NCBI RefSeq assembly: GCF_900142875.1
Contig: NZ_FRCK01000002.1
Coordinates: forward strand, 248,001-312,000
Origin: Paracoccus solventivorans
GTDB lineage: Bacteria > Pseudomonadota > Alphaproteobacteria > Rhodobacterales > Rhodobacteraceae
Direction: 5' to 3'
Length of the DNA: 64,000 bases
This document shows, piece after piece, positions 27,993 through 36,021 of this stretch (positions are counted from its first letter, which is position 1; each line of letters begins with the position of its first letter). The position numbers and the translations under genes were made by a program. Under the pieces are notes generated by a model, which saw nothing but the letters and a program-made list of their open reading frames with translations, did no database searches and was not told where the DNA came from.

Positions 27993-28068
27993 GCCGCAGT
28001 AGCTCAGCTGGTAGAGCACGTCATTCGTAATGATGGGGTCGGGGGTTCGAGTCCCTTCTGCGGCACCA
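27993..28068 (+). tRNA. tRNA-Thr (anticodon CGU)
   Basis: A 76-base cloverleaf: acceptor GCCGCAG/CTGCGGC, D stem GCTC/GAGC with AGCTGGTA, anticodon stem CGTCA/TGATG with loop TTCGTAA (anticodon CGT), T arm with loop TTCGAGT, and an encoded CCA end at 28066–28068. Two G·T pairs occur in the T stem. It borders the decayed CRISPR–Cas region. Confidence 0.97.
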
Positions 28069-28521
28069 TTTTCCCCGATATGGGGGTGAAAATATCCATG
28101 ACTATCCGATAGATAGACAGCAGCTCCCTTGGTGCACATTCAAGCATGCACGGGCATATATCGGAGCGAACCTTTCAGAGAGGGTATGAGAAAAACCGTG
28201 ACCCCCAGCGGTTTCGGCGGCCCCTTCCCTGTAGAATGAATACCGCGCAGAACCTACGAATATCATCGACCAGATGGCAGCTGTTCCGCTGGCCCATACC
28301 TGTTGCGTCGCACCAGCTTCCGGACGGAAAATTTTGCCCGCTGGTGTTCAGGTTCCGACCCAGCCGCGCCAATCCTGACAGCTAAGGCCGCCTCTTCCCG
28401 ACCCTGGCCGTCAGGATCACCACCACGCGGCAATGGCGGCGGCGGCGAGACGGCGGCAGTGTTGCCAGGTGGCGACGACGGTGGTGGTGCCGAGGACGCG
28501 CTCGGCCTCCGGCCACGGCGA
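28069..28521. other. Unassigned decayed stretch after tRNA-Thr
   Basis: Lower GC than the surroundings at first (28080–28260), no convincing reading frame on either strand, no direct repeat of the tRNA end and no regularly spaced repeats. 28386–28520 may be scrambled coding debris on the minus strand, but I cannot name it. Confidence 0.5.
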
Positions 28522-28690
28522 TCAGGCGCTGGCGCAGCTTTTCTCGCCCTCGCTATCCGCATCGGCGAAAGCGGCAAGGAACGCATCCTCGGCCACCGTC
28601 TCGTTGACCCAGAAGGCCAGCTTATCGTCCCCGATGCGCAGAGAGTTATCCGAGCCCTTGGCCAGCAACGCGTTCAAGGCCGGAACACAT
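28522..28690 (-). pseudogene. Probable cas8c (csd1) fragment fused to the cas3 relic
   Basis: The minus strand reads ALNALLAKGSDNSLRIGDDK, then LAFWVNETVAEDAFLAAFAD. This resembles the Cas8c/Csd1 segment in which a LNxLL…S tract is followed by IGDxxxxFWxE. It begins exactly where the cas3 frame ends (VFRP, stop), in another frame. In type I-C operons cas8c follows cas3 and cas5c, so a deletion taking the cas3 C-terminus, cas5c and the front of cas8c would give this junction. Only about 50 residues remain; identification rests on motif memory alone. Confidence 0.55.
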
Positions 28691-29507
28691 CGGCGGTCTG
28701 CTCGACGATCGAGGTATAGGGGATGACATGGATCAGCCGCCGCAGCCCGTGGCAAAGTGCATGATCGATGCCGAATCCGAGCGAAGTCAGCGTCTTGCCG
28801 CCGCCCGTGGGCACCGTCAGCATGAACAGCCCGGGCCGGTGGGCGGCCTGGGGGCGGGCATGTGCCAGCACGCGCCGGCGCAGCTCGTTTACCGGGCCGC
28901 TGCCGGCAAGCCGCCCCATATAGGCGTCGAATGCGGCCCGATGGGTGTCACCAGCACATGCGCCCGCGGATCGGCGGGCTTGTCTTCAGCCCGGTCGTAG
29001 AACCTTGCGGTTTCCCAATCATCGCATCGGTCAGGCAGCCGTAGAGCATGCGGATCAGGAATTGCAGTCGATAGGCGGACCGGGTCCCGATCCTGCAGAA
29101 CTCTGGCCAGTGGCTGCATCTCGGCCAGCGCTTGCGGGAAGGAACACCATTCCGGCAAGGTAACAGGTTCCGTGGCGGCAAGACGATTCTGCAACCGCTC
29201 GAGATTGGGCAGACGCCCGTGGTGCCCCGCAATCGCCCCCACCAGGCTGCGGGCAAAGCCCCGGCCCGGTGCAGGACCAGCGCGCCCTCGCCGGAATGCG
29301 GCACGTCATTCCGGGCACCGGTAAGCTTGGCCTGAAAGCCCGGCTTGACCTTGCCCAGATCGTGCAAAAGCCTCAGCACAGGCGCCGCGGCCCGCAACCG
29401 AAGGCTTCCGCCCGCGCTGCCGCGGCCCGGGCGACCTGTGTTGAATGCGTTTCCGGCGGTTCCCATTCACGGGGCGGGCGGTTGCTCAGGCTATGGGCAT
29501 AAACCAA
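28680..29507 (-). pseudogene. cas3: Type I-C cas3 relic, multiple frameshifts
   Basis: Pieces in all three minus frames reassemble a Cas3 N-terminus. From a TTG at 29507: VYAHSLSNRPPREWEPPETH; then LLHDLGKVKPGFQ (HD nuclease) with VPHSGEGALV; then GAIAGHHGRLP; then FLIRMLYGCLTDA; then RFYDRAEDKPADP; then GLFMLTVPTGGGKTLTSLGF (helicase Walker A) up to IHVIPYTSIVEQTADVFR. At least four frame changes occur, including a stop right before LLHDLGK. Helicase motifs II–VI are gone. The order and motifs fit the type I-C subtype. Clearly non-functional. Confidence 0.85.
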
Positions 29508-29720
29508 CTGAAATCATCCATGATCTGAAAAGCGCACGGGATATTTCAGCACGATATTACCATTCGGAAATCCAAGGCAAGCCCGCCGATCATCCCGCAG
29601 CCATCCCGCCCGGCTTTCGCGGAAGCCGAGGCGCAGCAGGCGGCATCTGCCGTCGCCCGCCCGCTCAACCATGCCAAGATTTCGGCACAGCAGCGACGAT
29701 CACTGCACCGCGGCGCCCCG
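29508..29720. other. Gap between cas3 relic and iclR
   Basis: No gene recognised. The plus strand can be read as an Ala-rich piece (AFAEAEAQQAASAVARPLN) without start or partner, possibly further debris of the lost locus. Confidence 0.4.
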
Positions 29721-30497
29721 CTAGCCGCACAGCCGATGCAGGTTCGGGACATGTTTGCGGAAATAATCCTCGCCGAGATGCCGCGCGACGGCGCGGTGGA
29801 TCTCGACCGCGGTTTCATCCATCAGGCTTTCGATGCGGAACAGCGGCCCGGCGACGGTTGCCGAAAAGATACGCCCGCCAAGCACCAGCGGCACCGAAAC
29901 CCCGCCCAGATCGCGGCTGAAAGCAGAGGCACTGCGGAAAGATCCGCGTTGCAGCGAATCGGCAATGCTTTTTTCGACCTCGGCCACGCTCAAGGGGCTT
30001 CCGGGGCCGAACTCCTCGAACACTGCCTTGCGCAGGATCGCGGCTTTCTGGGGTTCCGTCATCTGGCTCATGATCGCCTGGCCGGTCGCCGTGCCGTGGA
30101 TCGGCACGCGCTTGCCCGGCTCGGCGGTATAGCGCACGGCGTGGGCGGACTGAAACACCGCCAGCACAACGGCAGATTGTCCGCTGGCGGCCGAAATCCA
30201 GGTGGTTTCCCCCGAGCTGTCGGCAAGGTCGCGGATCAGCGCCAGCGCCGCCTGCGGCAGCGGTTCCGCGCTTGCCACGTCCTGCGCCAGCGCCAGCCAG
30301 CGCGCCGTGGGGTAAAACCCGCCCCGCGGTCGGGGTTCATACAGGAAACCCCGGTCCACCAGCGTCTGGATCAGGTTGAAGGTGCTGGATCTGGGCCAGC
30401 CGAAATGCGTGGAAAGCTCGGCGAGATTGGCCGATTTCTGTTCGCGCGCAAAATACTCAAGCAGATCAAGCACATTTGCAGCCTGTTTCACCAGCAT
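29721..30497 (-). CDS. IclR family transcriptional regulator
   Basis: 258 residues from ATG 30497 (MLVKQAANVLDLLEYF); upstream ATGs at 30539 and 30563 would add 14–22 residues, but the family usually starts just before the first helix. The N-terminal winged helix-turn-helix is NLAELSTHFGWPRSSTFNLI. The C-terminal effector domain includes RVPIHGTATGQAIMS and FSRDLGGVSVPLV. It is divergent from the catabolic operon and surrounded by GGACTT/GGTCCA inverted repeats, so it probably controls that operon and itself in response to the substrate or its CoA ester. Confidence 0.92.
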   Translation of the reverse strand: MLVKQAANVLDLLEYFAREQKSANLAELSTHFGWPRSSTFNLIQTLVDRGFLYEPRPRGGFYPTARWLALAQDVASAEPLPQAALALIRDLADSSGETTWISAASGQSAVVLAVFQSAHAVRYTAEPGKRVPIHGTATGQAIMSQMTEPQKAAILRKAVFEEFGPGSPLSVAEVEKSIADSLQRGSFRSASAFSRDLGGVSVPLVLGGRIFSATVAGPLFRIESLMDETAVEIHRAVARHLGEDYFRKHVPNLHRLCG

Positions 30498-30519
30498 GAT
30501 CGGCTCCGCCCCAACTTCA

Positions 30520-30537
30520 GGTCCATGTCCGTGGACC
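30520..30537. promoter_or_regulatory. Candidate IclR operator 1
   Basis: Inverted repeat GGTCCA–6 bases–TGGACC at 30520–30537, 23 bases upstream of the chosen iclR start, a suitable place for autorepression. The alternative longer start would put it inside the coding sequence. Confidence 0.5.
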
Positions 30538-30575
30538 ATAAATCCCGGATTTTTTGGTTTCAAGGCATTTTCGGG

Positions 30576-30606
30576 TTGACACCTCGTCCTGCCTTGCGGC
30601 TATCCT
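30576..30606 (+). promoter_or_regulatory. Sigma-70-type promoter of the catabolic operon
   Basis: A perfect −35 TTGACA (30576–30581) and a TATCCT −10 (30601–30606) with 19-bp spacing. The start point would fall near 30613, within the GGACTT operator. Confidence 0.6.
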
Positions 30607-30612
30607 GCGTTC

Positions 30613-30642
30613 ATGGACTTAAAGTCCCGATATATGGACTTA
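30613..30642. promoter_or_regulatory. Candidate IclR operator 2
   Basis: Perfect inverted repeat GGACTT-A-AAGTCC (30615–30627) plus a direct repeat ATGGACTTA at 30613–30621 and 30634–30642, 21 bp apart (two helical turns). Overlap with the predicted transcription start suggests repression without inducer. Confidence 0.6.
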
Positions 30643-30668
30643 ATTGGAAAAGTGCGGAGGAAATGGTC

Positions 30669-31886
30669 ATGGGTCCCCTGGCGGGTTTGCGCATCATCGA
30701 CATGTCGTCAGTGCTGATGGGGCCCTACTCCACGCAGTTGCTGGGTGATTTCGGCGCCGATGTGATCAAGGTCGAATCGCCGGACGGCGATCTGGTCCGT
30801 CAGATCGGACCGGCGCGCAATTCCGGCATGGGGCCGCTGTTTCTGAATGCCAACCGGTCCAAACGCTCGATCACCCTGAACCTGAAACGCCCCGAGTGTC
30901 GCGATGCGCTCTTGCGACTGTGCCGGGATGCGGATGTGCTGGTCTATAATGTCCGGCCCAAGGCCATGGCCCGGCTGGGGCTGTCCCACGAAGATGTCGC
31001 GGCGGTCAATCCGCGGATCATCTATGCGGGAATGTTCGGCTATTCGCAGGACGGTCCCTATGCCGACCGGCCGGCCTATGACGATCTGATCCAGGGTGCC
31101 TCGACACTGCCCTATCTGTTTTCGCGGGTGAACGAGGGGCAGCCGCGCTATGTGCCCTCGGCGGTGGCCGACCGCGTGGTGGGGCTGGTCGCAGCCAGCG
31201 CAATCCTCGCCTCGGTCGTCGAGCGCGACAAAAGCGGGTGCGGCCAGCGCGTGGACGTGCCGATGTTCGAAACCATGGTGTCCTTCGTGCTGGGCGACCA
31301 TCTGGGCGGGCTGACCTTTCAGCCGCCACTGGATAACGGCGGCTATGCGCGGCAACTGTCCGCGGACCGGCGCCCCTATCAGACGCTGGACGGGCATATC
31401 TGCGCGCTCATCTACAACGACGGACACTGGCAGCGCTTTTTCGCCGCGATCGGGCGGCCCGAAATGCCCCAGGCCGATCCGCGCTATCGCAGTTTCGTTT
31501 CCCGGATGGCCCATATCAACGAGGTCTATGGCGAGCTGGCCGAGATCTTCCTGACCCGCACCACCGCCGAATGGATGGACCTGCTGGAAAAGGCCGATGT
31601 GCCTGCGATGCCGATGTATGATTTCCAAGGTGTCCTGAACGATCCGCATCTGGTCGCGACCGGCTTTTTCCAGACCGTCGAACATCCCAGCGAAGGCAGC
31701 ATCCGCCAGATGGGCGTTCCGGCGCAGTGGTCGCGCACCCCTGCGGTTCCATCGCGGCTGGCGCCCCGTCAGGGGGAACAGGGCGCCGAGATTCTGCGCG
31801 AGGCCGGGTTCACGGAAGACGAGATCGCCGATCTGACCGCCACCGCACCCGCCGAACAGGCGCCGTCCACCGCCATTGAAATCTGA
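30669..31886 (+). CDS. CaiB/BaiF family CoA-transferase
   Basis: 405 residues, first gene of the island. Class III CoA-transferase fold: GLRIIDMSSVLMGPYSTQLLG, GADVIKVE, NANRSKRSITLNLK, and Asp168 in SAVADRVVG at the place of the catalytic Asp169 of formyl-CoA transferase. These enzymes move CoA between carboxylates, so it probably activates the imported acid. Start: GGAGG at 30656–30660 fits ATG 30669 better than the in-frame ATG 30663. Followed after 13 bases by the acyl-CoA dehydrogenase. Confidence 0.92.
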   Translation: MGPLAGLRIIDMSSVLMGPYSTQLLGDFGADVIKVESPDGDLVRQIGPARNSGMGPLFLNANRSKRSITLNLKRPECRDALLRLCRDADVLVYNVRPKAMARLGLSHEDVAAVNPRIIYAGMFGYSQDGPYADRPAYDDLIQGASTLPYLFSRVNEGQPRYVPSAVADRVVGLVAASAILASVVERDKSGCGQRVDVPMFETMVSFVLGDHLGGLTFQPPLDNGGYARQLSADRRPYQTLDGHICALIYNDGHWQRFFAAIGRPEMPQADPRYRSFVSRMAHINEVYGELAEIFLTRTTAEWMDLLEKADVPAMPMYDFQGVLNDPHLVATGFFQTVEHPSEGSIRQMGVPAQWSRTPAVPSRLAPRQGEQGAEILREAGFTEDEIADLTATAPAEQAPSTAIEI

Positions 31887-31899
31887 GGGGGAAACCGGA

Positions 31900-33066
31900 A
31901 TGAACTTTGAGCTGACCGAGGAACAGGAAGCCATCCGCGATGCCGTCGCGGCGATCTGCGCGCGTTTCGACGACGACTACTGGCTGGCGCGCGACCGCGA
32001 CGGCGAATTCCCCCATGATTTCTATGACGCGCTGGCGCGTGAAGGCTGGCTGGGCGTCTGCACCCCCGAGGCGCATGGCGGCGCCGGGCTGGGCATCACC
32101 GAGGCGGCGCTGGTCATGCGCACGATTTCGGAATCCGGGGCGGGGATGACGGGTGCGTCCTCGGTGCATATCAACATCTTCGGCCTGAACCCGGTGGCGG
32201 TTTTCGGCACCGAAGAGCAAAAGGCGCGGATGCTGCGGCCGATGGCCGAGGGCCGCGAAAAAGCCTGCTTTGCCGTGACCGAGCCCAACACTGGGCTGAA
32301 CACCACCCAGCTGAAGCTGCGCGCCATCCGCCAGGGCGACAAATATGTGGTCAACGGGCAGAAGGTGTGGATCTCGACCGCGCAAGAGGCCGACCGCATC
32401 CTGCTCTTGGCGCGCACCACCCCGCTGGAAGAGGTCGAAAAGCCGACGCGCGGGCTGAGCCTGTTTTATACCCGCTTTGACCGGGACCGGATCCGGGTGC
32501 GCGAAATCGAAAAGATGGGCCGCAAGGCCGTCGATTCCAACGAACTGTTCTTCGATGAATTTGAAATCCCCGCCGAGGATCTGATCGGCGAGGAGGGCCG
32601 CGGCTTCGAGTATATCCTGCACGGGATGAATCCCGAGCGCGTCCTGATCGCCGCCGAGGCCGTGGGGCTGGGGATGCTCGCCGTTTCGCGCGCGGCGAAA
32701 TACGCGAAAGAGCGCATCGTGTTCAACCGGCCCATCGGGCAGAACCAAGCCATCCAGCATCCGCTTGCCAAGTGCTGGGCCGAACTTGAGGCGGCGTGGA
32801 TGATGGTGCTGGCGGCGGCCTCGCAATACGACCGGGGCCTGCCCTGCGGCGCGGCGGCCAACGCGGCCAAGTATCTGGCGGGCGAGGCCGGGTTCAGCGC
32901 CTGCGAGACCGCGGTGATGGCCCACGGCGGCTTTGGCTATGCCAAGGAATATCACGTCGAGCGCTACCTGCGCGAGGTCTTCATCCCCCGCATTGCGCCG
33001 ATCAGCCCGCAGCTTTGCCTGTCCTATCTGGCCGAACGTGTCCTGGGGCTGCCCAAGTCCTACTGA
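31900..33066 (+). CDS. Acyl-CoA dehydrogenase
   Basis: 388-residue FAD flavoenzyme. The N-terminal helical domain is followed by the FAD-contact segment CFAVTEPNTGLNTTQLKL and KVWISTAQEAD, then FNRPIGQNQAIQHPLA and the C-terminal AHGGFGYAKEYHVERYLRE. The candidate catalytic base is the Glu in MNPERVLIA, the position used by isovaleryl-CoA type enzymes rather than the MCAD type. This fits a branched substrate. Electrons would go to ETF. The start is ATG 31900 with GAGGGGG upstream. Confidence 0.94.
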   Translation: MNFELTEEQEAIRDAVAAICARFDDDYWLARDRDGEFPHDFYDALAREGWLGVCTPEAHGGAGLGITEAALVMRTISESGAGMTGASSVHINIFGLNPVAVFGTEEQKARMLRPMAEGREKACFAVTEPNTGLNTTQLKLRAIRQGDKYVVNGQKVWISTAQEADRILLLARTTPLEEVEKPTRGLSLFYTRFDRDRIRVREIEKMGRKAVDSNELFFDEFEIPAEDLIGEEGRGFEYILHGMNPERVLIAAEAVGLGMLAVSRAAKYAKERIVFNRPIGQNQAIQHPLAKCWAELEAAWMMVLAAASQYDRGLPCGAAANAAKYLAGEAGFSACETAVMAHGGFGYAKEYHVERYLREVFIPRIAPISPQLCLSYLAERVLGLPKSY

Positions 33067-33098
33067 CACCGCCGCAGCGCCCTGGGGAGGGGGCCACA

Positions 33099-34397
33099 AT
33101 GCACCGACAACTGCCAGAGCCGATCACCACCGCGTCCGTTTCGCTGTCCCGCTGGCTGCGGGACGGGGACCGGATTCTGGTCGGGCAGGGCTCTGGCGAG
33201 CCGGGGGCGCTGATGCGCCTGCTGGGGCAGGCGGCGACCGAGCGTCGGGGGCTGACCGCCATCATCGGCACCACGCTGGGCGAACTGCCCCGGGCGGACG
33301 GCGCGGCCAGCGGCGGGGACGAGGGGCTGCGCTTTGAAAGCTACGGCGCGATGGGCACGGCGGCGCAACTGCCCGAAGCCGCGCTGACGGTGCTGCCGCT
33401 GCATTATTCGCAGTTCATCGCGCGGATCGCCGACGGGCGGCTGCCCTGCGACGTGGTGTTCGTCCAGCTTTCGCCGCCGGACGCGGACGGCCGGCACCAT
33501 ATCGGCATGGGCGATCTGCACATGATCGACGCCGCCCGCCGCGCCCGCGTGGTCATCGCCGAGATCAACCCGCAGACGCCGCATACGCCCGGCACGCGCT
33601 GGCCCGACGACCTGCCGGTGCATGTGGCGGTCGCGGCCGAGGGCGCACCCCTTGCGCCCCGCGCGGTCGAGGCGACCCCGGACGACCACAGGATTGCCGC
33701 CCATGTCGCCGGCATCGTGCCCGACCGCGCCGTCCTGCAACTGGGCATCGGCCGCCTGCCCGACCGCATTGCCGAGGCGCTGCGCCATCACCGCGACCTG
33801 GGGCTGCATTCCGGCGTGCTTGGCGACGGTGCGGGCGCGTTGATCCGGGCGGGCGCGCTGACCAATGCCGCCAAGGAAATCGACGCCGGCCGTTCCGTCG
33901 CGGGCGTGATCATCGGGGGGTCGGCGCTGCTGGACCATGTCCGGCAGGACCGCTCGGTCGAGATCCGGCCAACTGCCTATACCCATGCCACGGGCAATAT
34001 CGCCCGGCTGTCGCGGTTCACCGCGATCAACTCGGCGATCGAGGTCGACCTGACCGGCCAGATCAACGCCGAATTCGCCGGCCGCCGCCGCGTGGGCGGC
34101 ACCGGCGGGCAGGTGGATGTCACCCGCGGCGCGCAGGCGTCGGCCGGGGGGCGGGCCATCGTCGCGCTGCCATCGACGGCGAAGGGCGGCGCGGTCGGGC
34201 GCATCGTGCGGCAGGTTTCGTGCGTCACCGTTGCGCGGACCGACGCCGATACGGTGGTGACGGAATGGGGCGTGGCGGAGCTGGCGGGCCAGCCGCTGGA
34301 AGAACGCGCCCGCCGCATGATCGCGATTTCCGCGCCCGATTTCCGCGAGGAGCTGTCCCGCTGCTGGCACGATCAGGAAAGGCACCGCCATGTCTGA
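33099..34397 (+). CDS. Acetyl-CoA hydrolase/transferase family protein
   Basis: 432 residues, class I-like CoA-transferase fold as in 4-hydroxybutyrate CoA-transferase: LPLHYSQFIARI, CDVVFVQLSPPDADGRHHIG, LQLGIGRLPDRIAEAL, and the C-terminal VDVTRGAQASAGGRAIVALP and GGxxGR tracts. The segment LGLHSGVLGDG stands where characterised members have LGIHTEM with the catalytic glutamate; here that position is Gly. It may therefore differ in activity. It ends 8 bases inside the next gene. Confidence 0.85.
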   Translation: MHRQLPEPITTASVSLSRWLRDGDRILVGQGSGEPGALMRLLGQAATERRGLTAIIGTTLGELPRADGAASGGDEGLRFESYGAMGTAAQLPEAALTVLPLHYSQFIARIADGRLPCDVVFVQLSPPDADGRHHIGMGDLHMIDAARRARVVIAEINPQTPHTPGTRWPDDLPVHVAVAAEGAPLAPRAVEATPDDHRIAAHVAGIVPDRAVLQLGIGRLPDRIAEALRHHRDLGLHSGVLGDGAGALIRAGALTNAAKEIDAGRSVAGVIIGGSALLDHVRQDRSVEIRPTAYTHATGNIARLSRFTAINSAIEVDLTGQINAEFAGRRRVGGTGGQVDVTRGAQASAGGRAIVALPSTAKGGAVGRIVRQVSCVTVARTDADTVVTEWGVAELAGQPLEERARRMIAISAPDFREELSRCWHDQERHRHV

Positions 34398-35550
34398 AGG
34401 TCCGCTGCGCGGCATCCGCATCGTCGAGATGGTCGGCATCGGCCCGGCCCCCTTTGCCGCCATGATCCTTGCCGATATGGGGGCCGAGGTGATCCGCATC
34501 GACCGCCCGACCCCTTCGGGCAACGGCATCGCCCGGGCGCCGCGCTTCGATCTGGTGGCGCGGGGTCGGCGGACGGTGACGCTGGACCTCAAGCACCCCG
34601 AGGGGGTGGCCTGCGCGCTTGAGCTGATCGCGGCGGCCGACGGGCTGGTCGAGGGCTTTCGCCCCGGCGTGATGGAGCGGCTGGGGCTGGGCCCAGATGC
34701 CTGCCGGGCCCGGAACCCGCGGCTGGTCTATGGCCGGCTGACCGGCTGGGGGCAGGACGGGCTGCTGGCCCATGCGGCGGGGCATGATCTCAATTATCTG
34801 GCCCTGACCGGGGTGCTGGACATGATCGGCCGCGAAGGGCAACCGCCGGTGCCGCCGCTGAACCTTGTGGCCGATTACGCGGGCGGCAGCCTGATGCTGG
34901 TAGCGGGGCTGCTGGCCGCGCTGCTGGATGCGCAGCGCAGCGGGCAGGGGCAGGTGGTGGATGCGGCCATGGTGGACGGCGTGGCGCTGCTGGCGACCGC
35001 GATGACGGGGCTGCGCGCGGCCGGGCTGCATGACGGGCCGCGCGGCACCAACATCCTTGACGGGGGCGCGCCCTATTACGACGTCTATGCCTGCGCCGAT
35101 GGCAAGTTCCTGTCGGTGGCGCCGATCGAGCGCAAGTTCCGGGAAATCTTCCTGCGCGGGCTCGGCTTCGATCCGGCAGATTTCCCGGACATGGACGACA
35201 GGGCCATGTGGCCCGAGGCGCGGCGCCTGATCGCCGCCCGCCTGGCACAGCGCAGCCGTGACGAATGGTGCGCCGTGTTCGACAGGCAGGACGCCTGCGT
35301 CGCCCCCGTGCTGAGCCTGGCCGAGGCCCCGGACCACCCGCATAACGCGGCCCGCCGCACCCATGTCCGGATCGACGGCATCATGCAGCCCGCCCCCGCG
35401 CCCCGCTTCGGGCGGACGCAGGTGCCGCTGCCCGCCGCACCCGAAGACGATCCCGGCACGGATGGCGCCACGATCCTGCGGGATTGGGGCATCGACCCTG
35501 ACCGGATCGGAACATTGATCGAAAACGGCGCTCTCGGCGCGCGGCAGTAA
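34390..35550 (+). CDS. CaiB/BaiF enzyme, alpha-methylacyl-CoA racemase type
   Basis: 386 residues. The sequence carries the two acid/base residues of alpha-methylacyl-CoA racemase: His132 in AAGHDLNYLALTG and Asp162 in LNLVADYAGGSLML, matching His126/Asp156 of the mycobacterial enzyme. It also has MVGIGPAPFAAMILADMGAEV and GRRTVTLDLK. It probably epimerises a 2-methyl-branched acyl-CoA so that the stereospecific dehydrogenase can use both isomers. Overlaps the upstream gene by 8 bases. Confidence 0.9.
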   Translation: MSEGPLRGIRIVEMVGIGPAPFAAMILADMGAEVIRIDRPTPSGNGIARAPRFDLVARGRRTVTLDLKHPEGVACALELIAAADGLVEGFRPGVMERLGLGPDACRARNPRLVYGRLTGWGQDGLLAHAAGHDLNYLALTGVLDMIGREGQPPVPPLNLVADYAGGSLMLVAGLLAALLDAQRSGQGQVVDAAMVDGVALLATAMTGLRAAGLHDGPRGTNILDGGAPYYDVYACADGKFLSVAPIERKFREIFLRGLGFDPADFPDMDDRAMWPEARRLIAARLAQRSRDEWCAVFDRQDACVAPVLSLAEAPDHPHNAARRTHVRIDGIMQPAPAPRFGRTQVPLPAAPEDDPGTDGATILRDWGIDPDRIGTLIENGALGARQ

Positions 35551-35565
35551 AGACAGGAGAGGTTG

Positions 35566-36021
35566 ATGGCAGGTCTGTATTTCGAGGAATTCACCGTGGA
35601 TCGGCATTTCCGCCATCCGCTGACCCGCACCGTGAACGAGGCGGACAACACCATGTTCAGCCTCATGACGATGAACCCGCAGCCGCTGCATGTCGATGCG
35701 CATTTCGCGGCCGGCACCGAATGGGGGCAGCCGCTGTTCAACTCACTGATGACGCTGGCGATCATGATCGGCATGTCGGTGCAGGACACGACGCTGGGCA
35801 CCACTGTCGGCAATCTGGGGATGAGCGACGTGCGCTTTCCCAAGCCGGTGTTCCATGGCGACACGCTGCGTGCCGAAACCCGCGTGGTCTCGGTGCGTGA
35901 AAGCAAGTCCCGCCCGGATGTGGGCATCGTCGAGCTGGAGCACAGCTGCTTCAACCAGCGCGACGAGCTGGTGGCCGTCTGCCGCCGCGCCGCGATGATG
36001 CGCAAGCGGGGCGAGGGGTGA
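35566..36021 (+). CDS. MaoC family (hot-dog) acyl-CoA hydratase
   Basis: 151 residues. The hydratase motif is preserved as [13 protein letters not shown] with an upstream Asp (EADNTMF), followed by [12 protein letters not shown] and [11 protein letters not shown]. Related enzymes hydrate mesaconyl-CoA, itaconyl-CoA or enoyl-CoA. It stands directly before a CitE-type lyase, the usual pairing for making and cleaving a beta-hydroxyacyl-CoA. The start ATG 35566 follows AGGAGAGG. Its stop overlaps the next start (TGATG). Confidence 0.9.
   Translation: MAGLYFEEFTVDRHFRHPLTRTVNEADNTMFSLMTMNPQPLHVDAHFAAGTEWGQPLFNSLMTLAIMIGMSVQDTTLGTTVGNLGMSDVRFPKPVFHGDTLRAETRVVSVRESKSRPDVGIVELEHSCFNQRDELVAVCRRAAMMRKRGEG

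Noticed and set aside
28045-28068. Attachment-site duplication of the tRNA-Thr 3' end
   Set aside because: No second copy of the TTCGAGTCCC…GCGGCACCA end was seen in the window.
28069-28520. CRISPR array next to the cas relic
   Set aside because: No regularly spaced direct repeats could be found between the tRNA and the cas debris or up to iclR.
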